Assembly: GCA_036381335.1 (NCBI GenBank)
Contig: DASVCZ010000056.1
Location: 1-19,589, forward strand
Source of the DNA: DASVCZ01 sp036381335
GTDB taxonomy: Bacteria > Patescibacteriota > Microgenomatia > UBA1400 > PJMF01
Direction: 5' to 3'
Length of the DNA: 19,589 nt
Both the position numbers and the translations under genes were made by a program. Under the pieces are notes generated by a model that was not told the DNA's origin, searched no databases, and saw only the letters and a list, made by a program, of their open reading frames with translations. Positions within the stretch are counted from its first letter, which is position 1. Each line of letters begins with the position of its first letter. Below are positions 1-6,769 of the stretch, piece after piece.

Positions 1-9
1 TTTTCGTGG

Positions 10-651
10 ATGTTTACCAGTGTTGGCCTGATTTTAACCTCCATTGCCGGCTACCACTACTGGTTCCTGCGTCAGAAAACTGAATCGACTCCAACCCACA
101 CCGAGGCGACTTTACTAGCACCGCAAGCTCAAACCCCAACCGCAGCTGAAGGCGACGTGCAAGGCGTTACCACCCTGGTTGAGACCGCTGACGCCCGAGC
201 CGAGATCGTAGCCAACTTCTTAGAGCGATACGATTCGCCTTTACAGCCTTATGACTACTTTGGCCACAAGTTAGTTGAGATTGCCGACCGCTATAACCTC
301 GACTTCCGTTTGCTACCCGCCATCGCCATGCAAGAGAGTAATCTCTGCAAAAAAGCTCCTGAGGGTACCCATAACTGCTTGGGCTTTGGGATTCACGAAC
401 GAGGGACACTAGGTTTTGATAGTTACGAAGCGGCATTTGAGCGAGCTGCCCGAGAGCTGAAAGCGTATTACGTCGATATTGGCTTGACCACTCCAGAGGA
501 AATTATGACGAAGTACACCCCTAGCAGTAACGGCAGCTGGGCCGCCTCGGTTAATCAGTGGATGGCCGAGATGCGTTACGACGACCGCGCCTCCGGAAAA
601 GCCCTCAAGCAAGACGCCGACGTCCTCGAGTTCACTAAGCCTGAACCTTGA
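10..651 (+). CDS. Membrane-anchored lysozyme/transglycosylase-like protein (start may lie upstream)
   Basis: A hydrophobic N-terminal segment (about residues 3-20) is followed by a Thr/Pro/Ala-rich linker (about 25-65) and a C-terminal globular domain (about 70-190). That domain resembles the lysozyme/SLT-like glycan hydrolase fold: PAIAMQESNLC places a candidate catalytic Glu at residue 109, followed by a GFGIHERG-type segment and a conserved C113/C123 pair that could form a disulfide. This architecture suggests a cell-wall-active enzyme tethered outside the membrane; the exact chemistry is inferred. The frame stays open to the window edge (three more sense codons before the ATG at 10), so the true N-terminus may be earlier and the protein partial. 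The stop TGA overlaps the -35 box of the following small-RNA promoter. A non-catalytic peptidoglycan-binding role is possible. Confidence 0.6.
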   Translation: MFTSVGLILTSIAGYHYWFLRQKTESTPTHTEATLLAPQAQTPTAAEGDVQGVTTLVETADARAEIVANFLERYDSPLQPYDYFGHKLVEIADRYNLDFRLLPAIAMQESNLCKKAPEGTHNCLGFGIHERGTLGFDSYEAAFERAARELKAYYVDIGLTTPEEIMTKYTPSSNGSWAASVNQWMAEMRYDDRASGKALKQDADVLEFTKPEP

Positions 652-676
652 CATTTCTGCCCTATTTTGATATAGT
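648..676 (+). promoter_or_regulatory. Strong sigma-70-type promoter for a small RNA
   Basis: A perfect -35 TTGACA (648-653), a 17-bp spacer and -10 TATAGT (671-676) are preceded by an extended -10 TG at 668-669. The -35 overlaps the stop codon of the upstream gene. Predicted transcription start is near 683. It is the best consensus promoter I noticed in the window and no ORF follows it. Confidence 0.75.
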
Positions 677-682
677 TAGTAT

Positions 683-786
683 ACCTTAGAAGGTTTTTCA
701 CACCCTCACCGGGATCGTGCACTACGTTCTAAGACTAAAGAGTCCTCCCAGAGTCGCTTTTAGAGCGGCGAACCGGAGGATTTTTT
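683..786 (+). ncRNA. Orphan small RNA of about 104 nt, family not recognised
   Basis: The segment lies between a consensus promoter and a rho-independent terminator and has no plausible ORF. A long-range stem pairs CTTAGAA (685-691) with TTCTAAG (727-733), enclosing about 35 nt. A second hairpin pairs TCCTCC (743-748) with GGAGGA (775-780) and has an inner stem, TCGCT (754-758) with AGCGG (764-768). It ends in six T. I looked for the SRP RNA GGAA-loop/GCAGCC signature and for 5S rRNA elements and did not find them; it is too short for tmRNA or RNase P RNA. A diverged 6S-like or regulatory RNA is possible. Boundaries are predicted from promoter and terminator only. Confidence 0.55.
743..786 (+). 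terminator. Rho-independent terminator
   Basis: TCCTCC (743-748) pairs with GGAGGA (775-780), with an inner five-pair stem at 754-758/764-768, followed directly by T6 (781-786). It ends the small RNA. Read on the minus strand the same hairpin is followed by only a weak T stretch (CTCTTT), so it may also serve the convergent tRNA gene less efficiently. Confidence 0.75.
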
Positions 787-819
787 ATTGCCTGAAAAAG
801 GAGCTAAAGATAAAATAAG

Positions 820-904
820 TGCCGAGAACAGGGCTCGAACCTGCACGCCTTTAAAGGGCACTGGATTCTAAGTCCAGCCTGTCTACCAATTCCAGCATCT
901 CGGC
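820..904 (-). tRNA. tRNA-Leu (anticodon UAG)
   Basis: On the minus strand the acceptor arm pairs GCCGAGA (5' end at 904) with TCTCGGC, followed by discriminator A at 820. The D-arm region has AATTGGTAGACAGG. The anticodon stem CTGGA/TCCAG encloses loop CTTAGAA, giving anticodon TAG. A long variable arm (TGCCCTTTAAAGGCGT) marks a class II tRNA, and the T-arm has GGTTCGAGCC. Long variable arm, A73 and UAG together identify leucine. CCA is not encoded (the genome continues ACT), so it must be added by the CCA-adding enzyme. It is convergent with the small RNA. Confidence 0.95.
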
Positions 905-973
905 TCTTCTCTTAAAGTACGTTATTTTATCACTACGCACCTAAACCATCTAGTCAGAGAGCGCCGAAACCGC

Positions 974-979
974 TAAGAT
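974..979 (+). promoter_or_regulatory. -10 box, probable leaderless start
   Basis: TAAGAT ends 6 nt before the ATG at 986 and no Shine-Dalgarno sequence is present, so transcription would start at or near the A of ATG. No good -35 is visible. Confidence 0.4.
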
Positions 980-985
980 TAATGC

Positions 986-1582
986 ATGGCTTCGCCCGCT
1001 CCTAACTGGCCCGATATCCAACAAATGCTGGTGCAACTGCAAACTAGTGGAGTCTTGAATCCCCAAGCCGTGCCCACAGGCCCGATTCAGCCTTTACCTC
1101 ACCCGCCAGCAGCTCAAACTCCCGTCCATTTTCAAAACCTGGTCGGTACCACCGCCATTGACCACCCGGAACAAGAAGTCAAAACCGACTTCCGGGACCA
1201 CCCGCTGTTTCATAAAGCCACTAAATTTTTGGGTGTTCTGCTGTCCTTTGAGGGTATGTATGGTATTTATCGGTCACTTCAGTTCTTATTTGTTACCTAT
1301 CCCATGCTGGAAAGAAACCTTGCCAACCACCTAATTAGTTTAGAAGAAGTCAATCAAATTGCTGGACACGCCATTATCGAGCTAGTTTCGACCATAGTGG
1401 GCTTACTGTTTGCGGCTAAGTTAACCTTATTTCGGACTCGAGCTTTCCACATCCTCCATATCGTACTCGGGACAGTCTTTTTTATCTTAAACGCTATGTT
1501 GATGTCGGGTTATCTCGCTCAATACGACTTTATTGCCCCCCTGACTCGGGGTGTCTTCTCGCTGATTGATCTCTCACCATAA
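986..1582 (+). CDS. Unknown membrane protein with proline-rich N-terminus
   Basis: I do not recognise a family. The 198-residue protein has a soluble, Pro/Gln-rich N-terminal stretch (about 1-60) and three likely transmembrane segments near residues 81-105, 127-149 and 153-177; short loops separate the last two. No catalytic motif is visible. The start at 986 has no ribosome binding site but follows a -10-like TAAGAT by 6 nt, which suggests a leaderless mRNA. The YgjP-like metallopeptidase gene begins 21 nt downstream on the same strand, so the two may be co-transcribed. A structural or scaffold role in the membrane is as likely as transport. Confidence 0.75.
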   Translation: MASPAPNWPDIQQMLVQLQTSGVLNPQAVPTGPIQPLPHPPAAQTPVHFQNLVGTTAIDHPEQEVKTDFRDHPLFHKATKFLGVLLSFEGMYGIYRSLQFLFVTYPMLERNLANHLISLEEVNQIAGHAIIELVSTIVGLLFAAKLTLFRTRAFHILHIVLGTVFFILNAMLMSGYLAQYDFIAPLTRGVFSLIDLSP

Positions 1583-1603
1583 ATGGGTTACAACTAGAGT
1601 CCC

Positions 1604-2278
1604 ATGTCTTCCTTGCTGCCGTATACTCATCGAATCAGCGACCGGGCTCGCCGGATAACCATTAAAGTGGAACCCTCCGGGGAAGTGGTAGTGGTCACAC
1701 CTAAGCGCTACTCAGCATCGCAAATGGTGGCTTTTGTGACCCAAAACCAAGACTGGATCGTTCGCACCCGGGAAAAGCTGCTCCACAAAAAAGCCAATGA
1801 ATATGGAGAGACAGCGACCACATTGCACATATTCGGTAAAAAATATACTAAAAACGTAGTTGTGGGCACCCAAGACCAATATGGAGTCTGGATCAAAGGG
1901 GAGAGGGTAAGTATTAACGCCCTAACCGAAAAACAGGTTCCTGCCCTCATTGAACGTTTCTTCAAAAATACCGCCGAAGAATACATTGTCCCCCGCACGT
2001 ACCAGTTAGCCGAAAAAATGGACATTAGCTTTAAAAATATTTCCTTGCGGCAACAAAAAACCAGATGGGGCAGCTGTTCTAGCCGGGGGAATTTAAACTT
2101 CAACTGGCGGTTGGTTCACGCTCCACCAGCCGTCATTGATTACGTGATTATCCACGAGCTGGCGCACCGAACACACATGAACCACTCCGCCCGCTTCTGG
2201 GCGCTAGTAGCTAAATTCGATCCGGAGTATACACAACATCGCCGTTGGCTCAGTTCCCACGGCATGAGCGTCGGGTAA
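1604..2278 (+). CDS. YgjP-like zinc metallopeptidase-fold protein (DUF45/WLM type)
   Basis: The C-terminal half has the YgjP/DUF45 signature: TRWGSCSSRGNLNFNW (about 154-169), then the zinc-binding helix HELAH (184-188) with HMNHS, giving a third likely ligand at H194, followed by FW and a C-terminal RRWL. E185 would be the catalytic glutamate. The length of 224 residues is usual for the family. Family members are putative metal-dependent hydrolases of largely unknown substrate; relatives of the SprT fold act on DNA-protein crosslinks, but I would not transfer that role. No Shine-Dalgarno is present; a weak -10-like TACAAC lies 9 nt before the ATG. The gene is convergent with the next one, with only 11 nt between the coding ends. 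Confidence 0.85.
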   Translation: MSSLLPYTHRISDRARRITIKVEPSGEVVVVTPKRYSASQMVAFVTQNQDWIVRTREKLLHKKANEYGETATTLHIFGKKYTKNVVVGTQDQYGVWIKGERVSINALTEKQVPALIERFFKNTAEEYIVPRTYQLAEKMDISFKNISLRQQKTRWGSCSSRGNLNFNWRLVHAPPAVIDYVIIHELAHRTHMNHSARFWALVAKFDPEYTQHRRWLSSHGMSVG

Positions 2279-2289
2279 GCGGGCGTCAC

Positions 2290-2793
2290 TTATTTGCGAC
2301 TAGCCACTTGGACCAACATACCTTGAGCGATGTCCATGACCACCGCTAGAGCCACAGCCACCATCCAGGAACTGAGCCCCATACCTAACTGCTCGGCGAA
2401 GCGGGCCACAATCCATAAGCCTACGGTGTTGATAACTGCGAAAGTCCCAAACCAATGCAAGCTCATCATTTTAATTCTCATTTGAGTCGATACTAACTCA
2501 ATGACGGGAATGGAACCAACGGTCAGGAGAGTGAAAACTACCATACTATATAAGATTCCCATCATCGGGCTAATAACGTTGGTGCCCAAGACCACCGAGT
2601 TAGGGAACCACATGTTGGCCAAATAAATAATGGCGCTATGAGCGAGGAACCAGAGGACAGTGACCATGGTTAACTGTTGGGCGCTCATTTGTGTGGTGGC
2701 CATGCTCGAAGATGAAGTGGATGAACCCATAGCTTGGGCTAAACTACTTTTGCTTGTTTTTTGACTTCTACTTTTTGCTTTTTTCCTGGCCAT
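2290..2793 (-). CDS. Unknown four-TM membrane protein
   Basis: The 167-residue protein opens with a Lys/Arg/Ser-rich cytoplasmic tail (about 1-35, including MARKKAKSRSQK) followed by four likely transmembrane helices near 41-62, 74-98, 112-132 and 141-163. This is a regular four-helix membrane core without visible catalytic motifs. I do not recognise a family. The start is well fixed by AGGAGG at 2798-2803, four bases before the ATG, one of the strongest ribosome binding sites in the window. It is divergent from holA across 118 bp containing a palindrome. A four-TM GtrA-like or phage-holin-like fold could look similar, but nothing specific supports either. Confidence 0.75.
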   Translation of the reverse strand: MARKKAKSRSQKTSKSSLAQAMGSSTSSSSMATTQMSAQQLTMVTVLWFLAHSAIIYLANMWFPNSVVLGTNVISPMMGILYSMVVFTLLTVGSIPVIELVSTQMRIKMMSLHWFGTFAVINTVGLWIVARFAEQLGMGLSSWMVAVALAVVMDIAQGMLVQVASRK

Positions 2794-2797
2794 ATTT

Positions 2798-2803
2798 CCT
2801 CCT
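2798..2803 (-). promoter_or_regulatory. Shine-Dalgarno sequence
   Basis: AGGAGG on the minus strand, four bases before the ATG at 2793, fixes the start of the four-TM protein. It contrasts with the SD-less starts nearby. Confidence 0.85.
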
Positions 2804-2829
2804 CGATTACTTTAGTACTTAATTACTCA

Positions 2830-2844
2830 CTTACTAATAGTAAG
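2830..2844. repeat. 15-bp perfect palindrome, possible operator
   Basis: CTTACTA-A-TAGTAAG is a 7+1+7 inverted repeat in the intergenic region between the divergent four-TM protein gene and holA. It sits where it could affect the promoter of the minus-strand gene. Several further ACTTA/TTACT words occur between 2807 and 2835. The binding protein is unknown. Confidence 0.4.
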
Positions 2845-2899
2845 AATACCATATCAAGCATTATTTCAAAAGCGATCAAGCAACTAAGTAATTGAGAGA

Positions 2900-2905
2900 T
2901 ATAAT
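2900..2905 (+). promoter_or_regulatory. -10 box for leaderless holA
   Basis: A perfect TATAAT ends 6 nt before the ATG at 2912, and no Shine-Dalgarno sequence lies between them. A transcript starting about 7 nt after the -10 would begin at the start codon itself. No clear -35 is visible. Confidence 0.55.
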
Positions 2906-2911
2906 GAGTAG

Positions 2912-3604
2912 ATGATTATTCTTCACGGCGAAAATACAGTCCAATCACGAGCCGAACTAGGCAAACTCTTAGATCAAGCCCGCCAAGCTAATAAAACTGT
3001 AGTGCGTTTGGAAGCTAAGCGGTTGACACTAGCCGATCTCCAAGAAGCATTGCACTCAGAGTCACTCTTTGGCGATGAAAAAGTAATCGTTATCGAAGAG
3101 CTGCACTCACTGCCCACTAGTAACCGCAAGAAAGAATTAATTGAAGCCTTAGCGGCTGCCGACGGCGATCACTCATCCAGCCTTATTTTATGGGAAAAAC
3201 GCTCACTGACAGCCACCATGCTTAAAAAGCTCGGCCCGGCTGAGAGTAAAGAATTTAAACTCAGTAAAGCTCTCTTTTCCTGGCTCGATAGCCTTAATGG
3301 TCAAAAACGAAACGTCTCTCAACAATTAAAATTATTCCACGACGCTTTGAAACAAGAAGGGGAGTATCTCTGTTTTTTGATGCTCATCCGCCAATTAAGA
3401 ATGATGTTGCAAGCCATGGATGGCGGAGTCATTAAAGGTCCACCGTTTATGATTTCAAAATTAAAAAACCAAGCTCAAAGCTTTTCCCAAACCCAACTTT
3501 TATCGCTTCACCAGCAATTATTGGAAATTGATTACCGCCAAAAGACTTCACAATCTTCTCTGGATTTGGCGCAGGAACTTGACCTTTTGCTGGTTAACTT
3601 GTAG
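2912..3604 (+). CDS. holA: DNA polymerase III delta subunit-like protein (HolA)
   Basis: The protein opens with MIILHGENTVQSR, matching the start of HolA AAA+-like domains, followed by an ESLFGDEKVIVIEEL segment typical of the clamp-loader delta subunit and a C-terminal helical domain (about 120-230) ending in an LDLAQELDLLLVNL-type helix. Delta opens the beta sliding clamp during DNA replication. At 230 residues it is clearly shorter than typical HolA (about 340); the loss appears to lie in the middle, where domains I and II are compact. Short delta proteins are not unusual in CPR genomes. It is probably translated from a leaderless mRNA. Phosphomannomutase follows after 53 nt with its own ribosome binding site. 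Confidence 0.75.
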   Translation: MIILHGENTVQSRAELGKLLDQARQANKTVVRLEAKRLTLADLQEALHSESLFGDEKVIVIEELHSLPTSNRKKELIEALAAADGDHSSSLILWEKRSLTATMLKKLGPAESKEFKLSKALFSWLDSLNGQKRNVSQQLKLFHDALKQEGEYLCFLMLIRQLRMMLQAMDGGVIKGPPFMISKLKNQAQSFSQTQLLSLHQQLLEIDYRQKTSQSSLDLAQELDLLLVNL

Positions 3605-3645
3605 AGTAAGAAAGCAGTTATCATACAAAATCATACTTTTTTTTG

Positions 3646-3651
3646 AAGGAG
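3646..3651 (+). promoter_or_regulatory. Shine-Dalgarno sequence that decides the start
   Basis: AAGGAG lies 6 nt before the ATG at 3658. It overlaps the first codons of the longer reading from the TTG at 3643, so ATG 3658 is the true start. Confidence 0.85.
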
Positions 3652-3657
3652 CGCATC

Positions 3658-5013
3658 ATGCAAGTCGATCCATCCACTTTTAAGGCCTATGACATCCGCG
3701 GTATTTATGGCCAAAGTCTATTTGAAGAGACTGCTCGCGCTCTCGGAAAAACGTTCACCAAGATTGTTCCCGCCACTACAATTATTGTCGGCCGCGATGG
3801 CCGCGTTTCTAGTCCCGCTCTGCGAGATGCCTTAGTTGAAAGTCTGACAAATGTGGGCGTCAATGTGATTGACATCGGGATGGTATCCACCGACATGTAC
3901 TATTACGCCTGTGCCACTAAAAAATTACCTGGCATTATGATCACCGCCAGCCATAATCCTAAAGAATACAATGGGTTTAAAATGGTCCGTCAAGTTCCTT
4001 ACCTGCTTTCTGGAGATGAGGGTATCCAAGATATTCGCAAACTGATTGAAGCCGATGATTTCTTGCCTGACGCTACTCAAAAGGGGACGGTGGAAGAGTG
4101 GAACGTCATGGACGGCTTTATTCAAAAGATGTTGAGTCTAGTCGACGTCACCCAACTCAAACCCATGAAGGTGCTGGCCGATACCGCCAATGGCATGGTG
4201 GGACCTTCTTTAACTGAGTTATTTAAACATATTCCCCAGGTCCAACTGACTCCTATGTACTTTGAGCCTGATGGTACCTTCCCTAACCACGGCGGTGATC
4301 CTCTCGATCCTGCCAACCGAGCTGAACTGGAACAACGGGTAGTCAGCGAAGGTGCTGACCTTGGTTTTGCCTTTGACCCCGATGGCGATCGATTCTTCTG
4401 TGTCGATAAAAAGGGTCGTTTTGTCTCTGGCGATTTCATGACCGCTTTGCTTTCTAAGTACTTCCTGCTCCGCAAGCCCGGGGCCAACATCGTTTATGAC
4501 ATTCGAGCTTCACATGCTGTTCCTGATTTGATCAAAGCTGCAGGTGGAACTCCGTTATATAACCGGGTCGGCCACGCTTTCATTAAAAAACGGATGATGG
4601 ATGAAGATGCCGTCTTTGGCGGAGAAGTGACTGGCCATTACTATTTTGCCGATTTTTACTACAGCGATTCTGGAATTGCCCCCATGTTGTTTTTGATGGA
4701 CCTACTTTCCAAATCGGAGAAAACCCTCGATCAAATGCTCGATGAATTGGGTCAAAAATACTTCATTTCGGGCGAAATTAATACCAAAGGGGTAGACATC
4801 AAAGAAGTGACTCAAAAGCTCGAAGAAAAATATAGTTCTACTGCCAAAGAGGTCTTGCGGGTGGATGGTGTTTCCTTTGTCTTTGATGACTTTCACTTCA
4901 ACGTCCGTGGCTCCAATACCGAACCGTTGGTACGTTTAAATCTGGAAGCCAATGCTCAAGCTCTGATGGAAGAGAAGCGCGACGAAGTCTTAGCCATCAT
5001 TAGAGGGCAGTAA
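3658..5013 (+). CDS. manB: Phosphomannomutase/phosphoglucomutase
   Basis: The 451-residue protein has all alpha-D-phosphohexomutase signatures in order: the active-site phosphoserine loop TASHNP (S98), the magnesium-binding DPDGDR (240-245), the sugar-recognition loop GEVTGH (322-327) and the phosphate-binding RGSNTEP (417-423). The GE(V/M)(T/S)GH loop is of the PMM/PGM type, so it likely interconverts mannose-6-P with mannose-1-P and glucose-6-P with glucose-1-P, supplying nucleotide-sugar synthesis in the cytoplasm. The start is ATG 3658 with AAGGAG upstream, rather than the TTG at 3643. The neighbouring isomerases and nucleotidyltransferase support a sugar-activation role. Specificity between mannose and glucose cannot be told from sequence alone, and glucosamine mutase activity is less likely. 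Confidence 0.92.
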   Translation: MQVDPSTFKAYDIRGIYGQSLFEETARALGKTFTKIVPATTIIVGRDGRVSSPALRDALVESLTNVGVNVIDIGMVSTDMYYYACATKKLPGIMITASHNPKEYNGFKMVRQVPYLLSGDEGIQDIRKLIEADDFLPDATQKGTVEEWNVMDGFIQKMLSLVDVTQLKPMKVLADTANGMVGPSLTELFKHIPQVQLTPMYFEPDGTFPNHGGDPLDPANRAELEQRVVSEGADLGFAFDPDGDRFFCVDKKGRFVSGDFMTALLSKYFLLRKPGANIVYDIRASHAVPDLIKAAGGTPLYNRVGHAFIKKRMMDEDAVFGGEVTGHYYFADFYYSDSGIAPMLFLMDLLSKSEKTLDQMLDELGQKYFISGEINTKGVDIKEVTQKLEEKYSSTAKEVLRVDGVSFVFDDFHFNVRGSNTEPLVRLNLEANAQALMEEKRDEVLAIIRGQ

Positions 5014-5021
5014 TTTAGACC

Positions 5022-5528
5022 ATGCTCGACCAATTTACCTTTTGTCCGAACTGCCAGCACCGATTGGATCATCAAGGCAATAAAGTGGTCTGTGCCAAGT
5101 GCGGTTTTGATCAGTATGACAATCCAGTGCCCACTACCGGCATGGTGTTCTATAACGACAACCACATTTTGTTGGTCGAGCGGGGCCACGAACCAGCCAA
5201 AGGTAAGTGGGATGTACCCGGTGGTTTCGTGGATGTGAACGAGTCGGCCGAGGAAGCAATGTGCCGAGAAATCAAGGAAGAGCTAGGCTTAGCTTTATCG
5301 CCCACCGAGATTGAATACCTAGGCAGTTTTCAAGACATCTATGCCGAAAAGGGGACTCAGTGTGTATGGTCAGTTTTCGCCCACGAACTAAATAAGTCAA
5401 CCGAGTTGCATCCACATGACGACGCAGCTTCAGTTAAGTGGTTTGCTATCGATAATTTACCTTTAAACCTAGCTTTTGATGGCGTTAGGTGGTCAATCGA
5501 GTTATTTAAGAAAAAGCACAGTCAATAA
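5022..5528 (+). CDS. Nudix hydrolase with N-terminal zinc ribbon
   Basis: The N-terminus carries a four-cysteine zinc ribbon (FCPNC at about 4-8 and CAKC at about 24-27). A complete Nudix box follows, GFVDVNESAEEAMCREIKEE plus LGL, fitting Gx5Ex7REUXEEXGU, and provides the metal-binding glutamates. Such proteins hydrolyse nucleoside diphosphates linked to another moiety (for example NADH, ADP-ribose or NDP-sugars), releasing phosphate-containing products. The zinc ribbon recalls NudC-like NAD pyrophosphatases, but the characteristic downstream SQPWPFPxS motif is absent, so the substrate is open. It lies 8 nt after the hexomutase gene and 14 nt before the sugar nucleotidyltransferase gene, which makes a nucleotide-sugar or house-cleaning role plausible. 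There is no Shine-Dalgarno; TAATTT at 5011-5016 could act as a -10 box. Confidence 0.88.
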   Translation: MLDQFTFCPNCQHRLDHQGNKVVCAKCGFDQYDNPVPTTGMVFYNDNHILLVERGHEPAKGKWDVPGGFVDVNESAEEAMCREIKEELGLALSPTEIEYLGSFQDIYAEKGTQCVWSVFAHELNKSTELHPHDDAASVKWFAIDNLPLNLAFDGVRWSIELFKKKHSQ

Positions 5529-5530
5529 GA

Positions 5531-5536
5531 TACAAT
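5531..5536 (+). promoter_or_regulatory. -10 box, probable leaderless start
   Basis: TACAAT ends 6 nt before the ATG at 5543, with no Shine-Dalgarno sequence. The spacing is the same as for holA and the CofE-like gene. No recognisable -35 is present, so this is tentative, and read-through from upstream is likely too. Confidence 0.4.
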
Positions 5537-5542
5537 AACCCT

Positions 5543-6769
5543 ATGAAAGCAATTCTCCCCGTCGCTGGCAGCGGCACCCGCATGTACCCTCTGGGTGTGA
5601 CCACTCCCAAGTGTTTGATCAAGATCCTTAACAAACCCATCATTGAATGGTCTTTGGAAGCTTTAGAAGACAATAAAATTGATGAGGTTGTTATCGTCAT
5701 CAGTGCCGGCACCTTTGGCCAAAAAATCCGCGAGTATATTGAAGAACATATTATTAAACCCAAAAAATACAAATTGAGTATCCATTTTGCGGTACAAGAA
5801 CAACAGCTAGGCACCGCCCACGTCGTCCAAGCCGCCCATGAATTTTTTGATGACGGCGAACAGTTCTTATTTATGTACGGCGATGACCTCTACGGGCCAG
5901 AAACTATTCGCCAAACGTTATCAACCAAAGAATTAGCGGTGGTGGGCATGAAAGTGACAGATCCAGAAAAGTGGGGCATTTTTGAAGCAGACAAAGATAA
6001 TAATTTAGTCAATGTCGTAGAAAAACCAACCACCTTTGTGGGTAACTTAGCCAACATCGGTTGCATGAAGCTGGACAGTCGGGTCTTTGATCTTTTTGAT
6101 CAGCTGAGCGTTTCTATCCGCGGTGAGTACGAACTAACTGATAGTTTGCTATTGTTAGCCAAGCAAACAACGATTAAAGTTTTACCGACAGTCGATTACT
6201 GGATTCCCATTGGCTATCCTTGGCATATCTTGGATGCAACTGAGTACTTCTTGCCTTTAATTGAGTCGAAAATTGAAGGCAGAGTAGAGGACGACGTAGT
6301 TATTAAAGGGAAATTGATTTTGCCAGAATCGAGTCGCATTTTAGAAGGCAGCTTTATTGAAGGCAATATTATGGTCGGTGAGAATGTGATTATTGGACCA
6401 GGGGCCCGTCTTCGCGGCAATGTGACAATTGGTGATAACAGTTATATTGGTTTTAGCGTTGAACTAAAAAATTCGGTGGTGGGTGAACAGTGTCGGATTC
6501 CTCATTTAAGCTCTATCGGTGACTCAATACTTGGAGATGATGTCAATGTTGCCGGCGGTTGTATGGTAGCCAACTGGCGACATGATGATACTACCATCCA
6601 AACCCCGGTTAAAGGAAAAATGGTTGATACATTCAGACGCAAATTCGGCTGTGTTATTGGTGACGGTGTCAGACTCGGCATTAACACTAGCATTTATCCA
6701 GGCCGCAAACTCTGGCCTAATGTCACAACCAAACCCGGCCAAATAGTCGATAAAGATATCACAGAATAA
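5543..6769 (+). CDS. GlmU/ST0452-like sugar-1-phosphate nucleotidyltransferase with left-handed beta-helix
   Basis: The N-terminal domain (about 1-235) has the nucleotidyltransferase signature LPVAGSGTRMYPLGVTTPKC, a QEQQLGTAHVV base-binding loop (85-95), the metal-site GDD (113-115) and an EKP motif. The C-terminal part (about 240-405) is a hexapeptide-repeat left-handed beta helix with IPHLSSIGDSILGDDVNVAG and RRKFGCVIGDGVRLGIN. These match archaeal bifunctional enzymes such as Sulfolobus ST0452, which make NDP-sugars and acetylate amino-sugar phosphates. It likely forms UDP- or dTDP-sugars from the sugar-1-phosphates made by the upstream mutase. The substrate is uncertain: glucose-1-P, GlcNAc-1-P and mannose-1-P are all possible. 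Its stop overlaps the start of the HAD gene by one base (TAATG), implying translational coupling. Confidence 0.85.
   Translation: MKAILPVAGSGTRMYPLGVTTPKCLIKILNKPIIEWSLEALEDNKIDEVVIVISAGTFGQKIREYIEEHIIKPKKYKLSIHFAVQEQQLGTAHVVQAAHEFFDDGEQFLFMYGDDLYGPETIRQTLSTKELAVVGMKVTDPEKWGIFEADKDNNLVNVVEKPTTFVGNLANIGCMKLDSRVFDLFDQLSVSIRGEYELTDSLLLLAKQTTIKVLPTVDYWIPIGYPWHILDATEYFLPLIESKIEGRVEDDVVIKGKLILPESSRILEGSFIEGNIMVGENVIIGPGARLRGNVTIGDNSYIGFSVELKNSVVGEQCRIPHLSSIGDSILGDDVNVAGGCMVANWRHDDTTIQTPVKGKMVDTFRRKFGCVIGDGVRLGINTSIYPGRKLWPNVTTKPGQIVDKDITE

Noticed and set aside
683..786. Small RNA as SRP (4.5S) RNA or 5S rRNA
   Set aside because: The conserved SRP GGAA-loop/GCAGCC signature and the 5S core elements are not present on either strand of the segment.
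3643..3657. Upstream TTG start for the hexomutase
   Set aside because: The AAGGAG ribosome binding site lies inside these codons and points to the ATG at 3658.
4122..4490. 122-codon minus-strand ORF within the hexomutase gene
   Set aside because: It lies fully opposite a gene with all family motifs and has basic, Ser/Pro-rich composition typical of antisense shadows.
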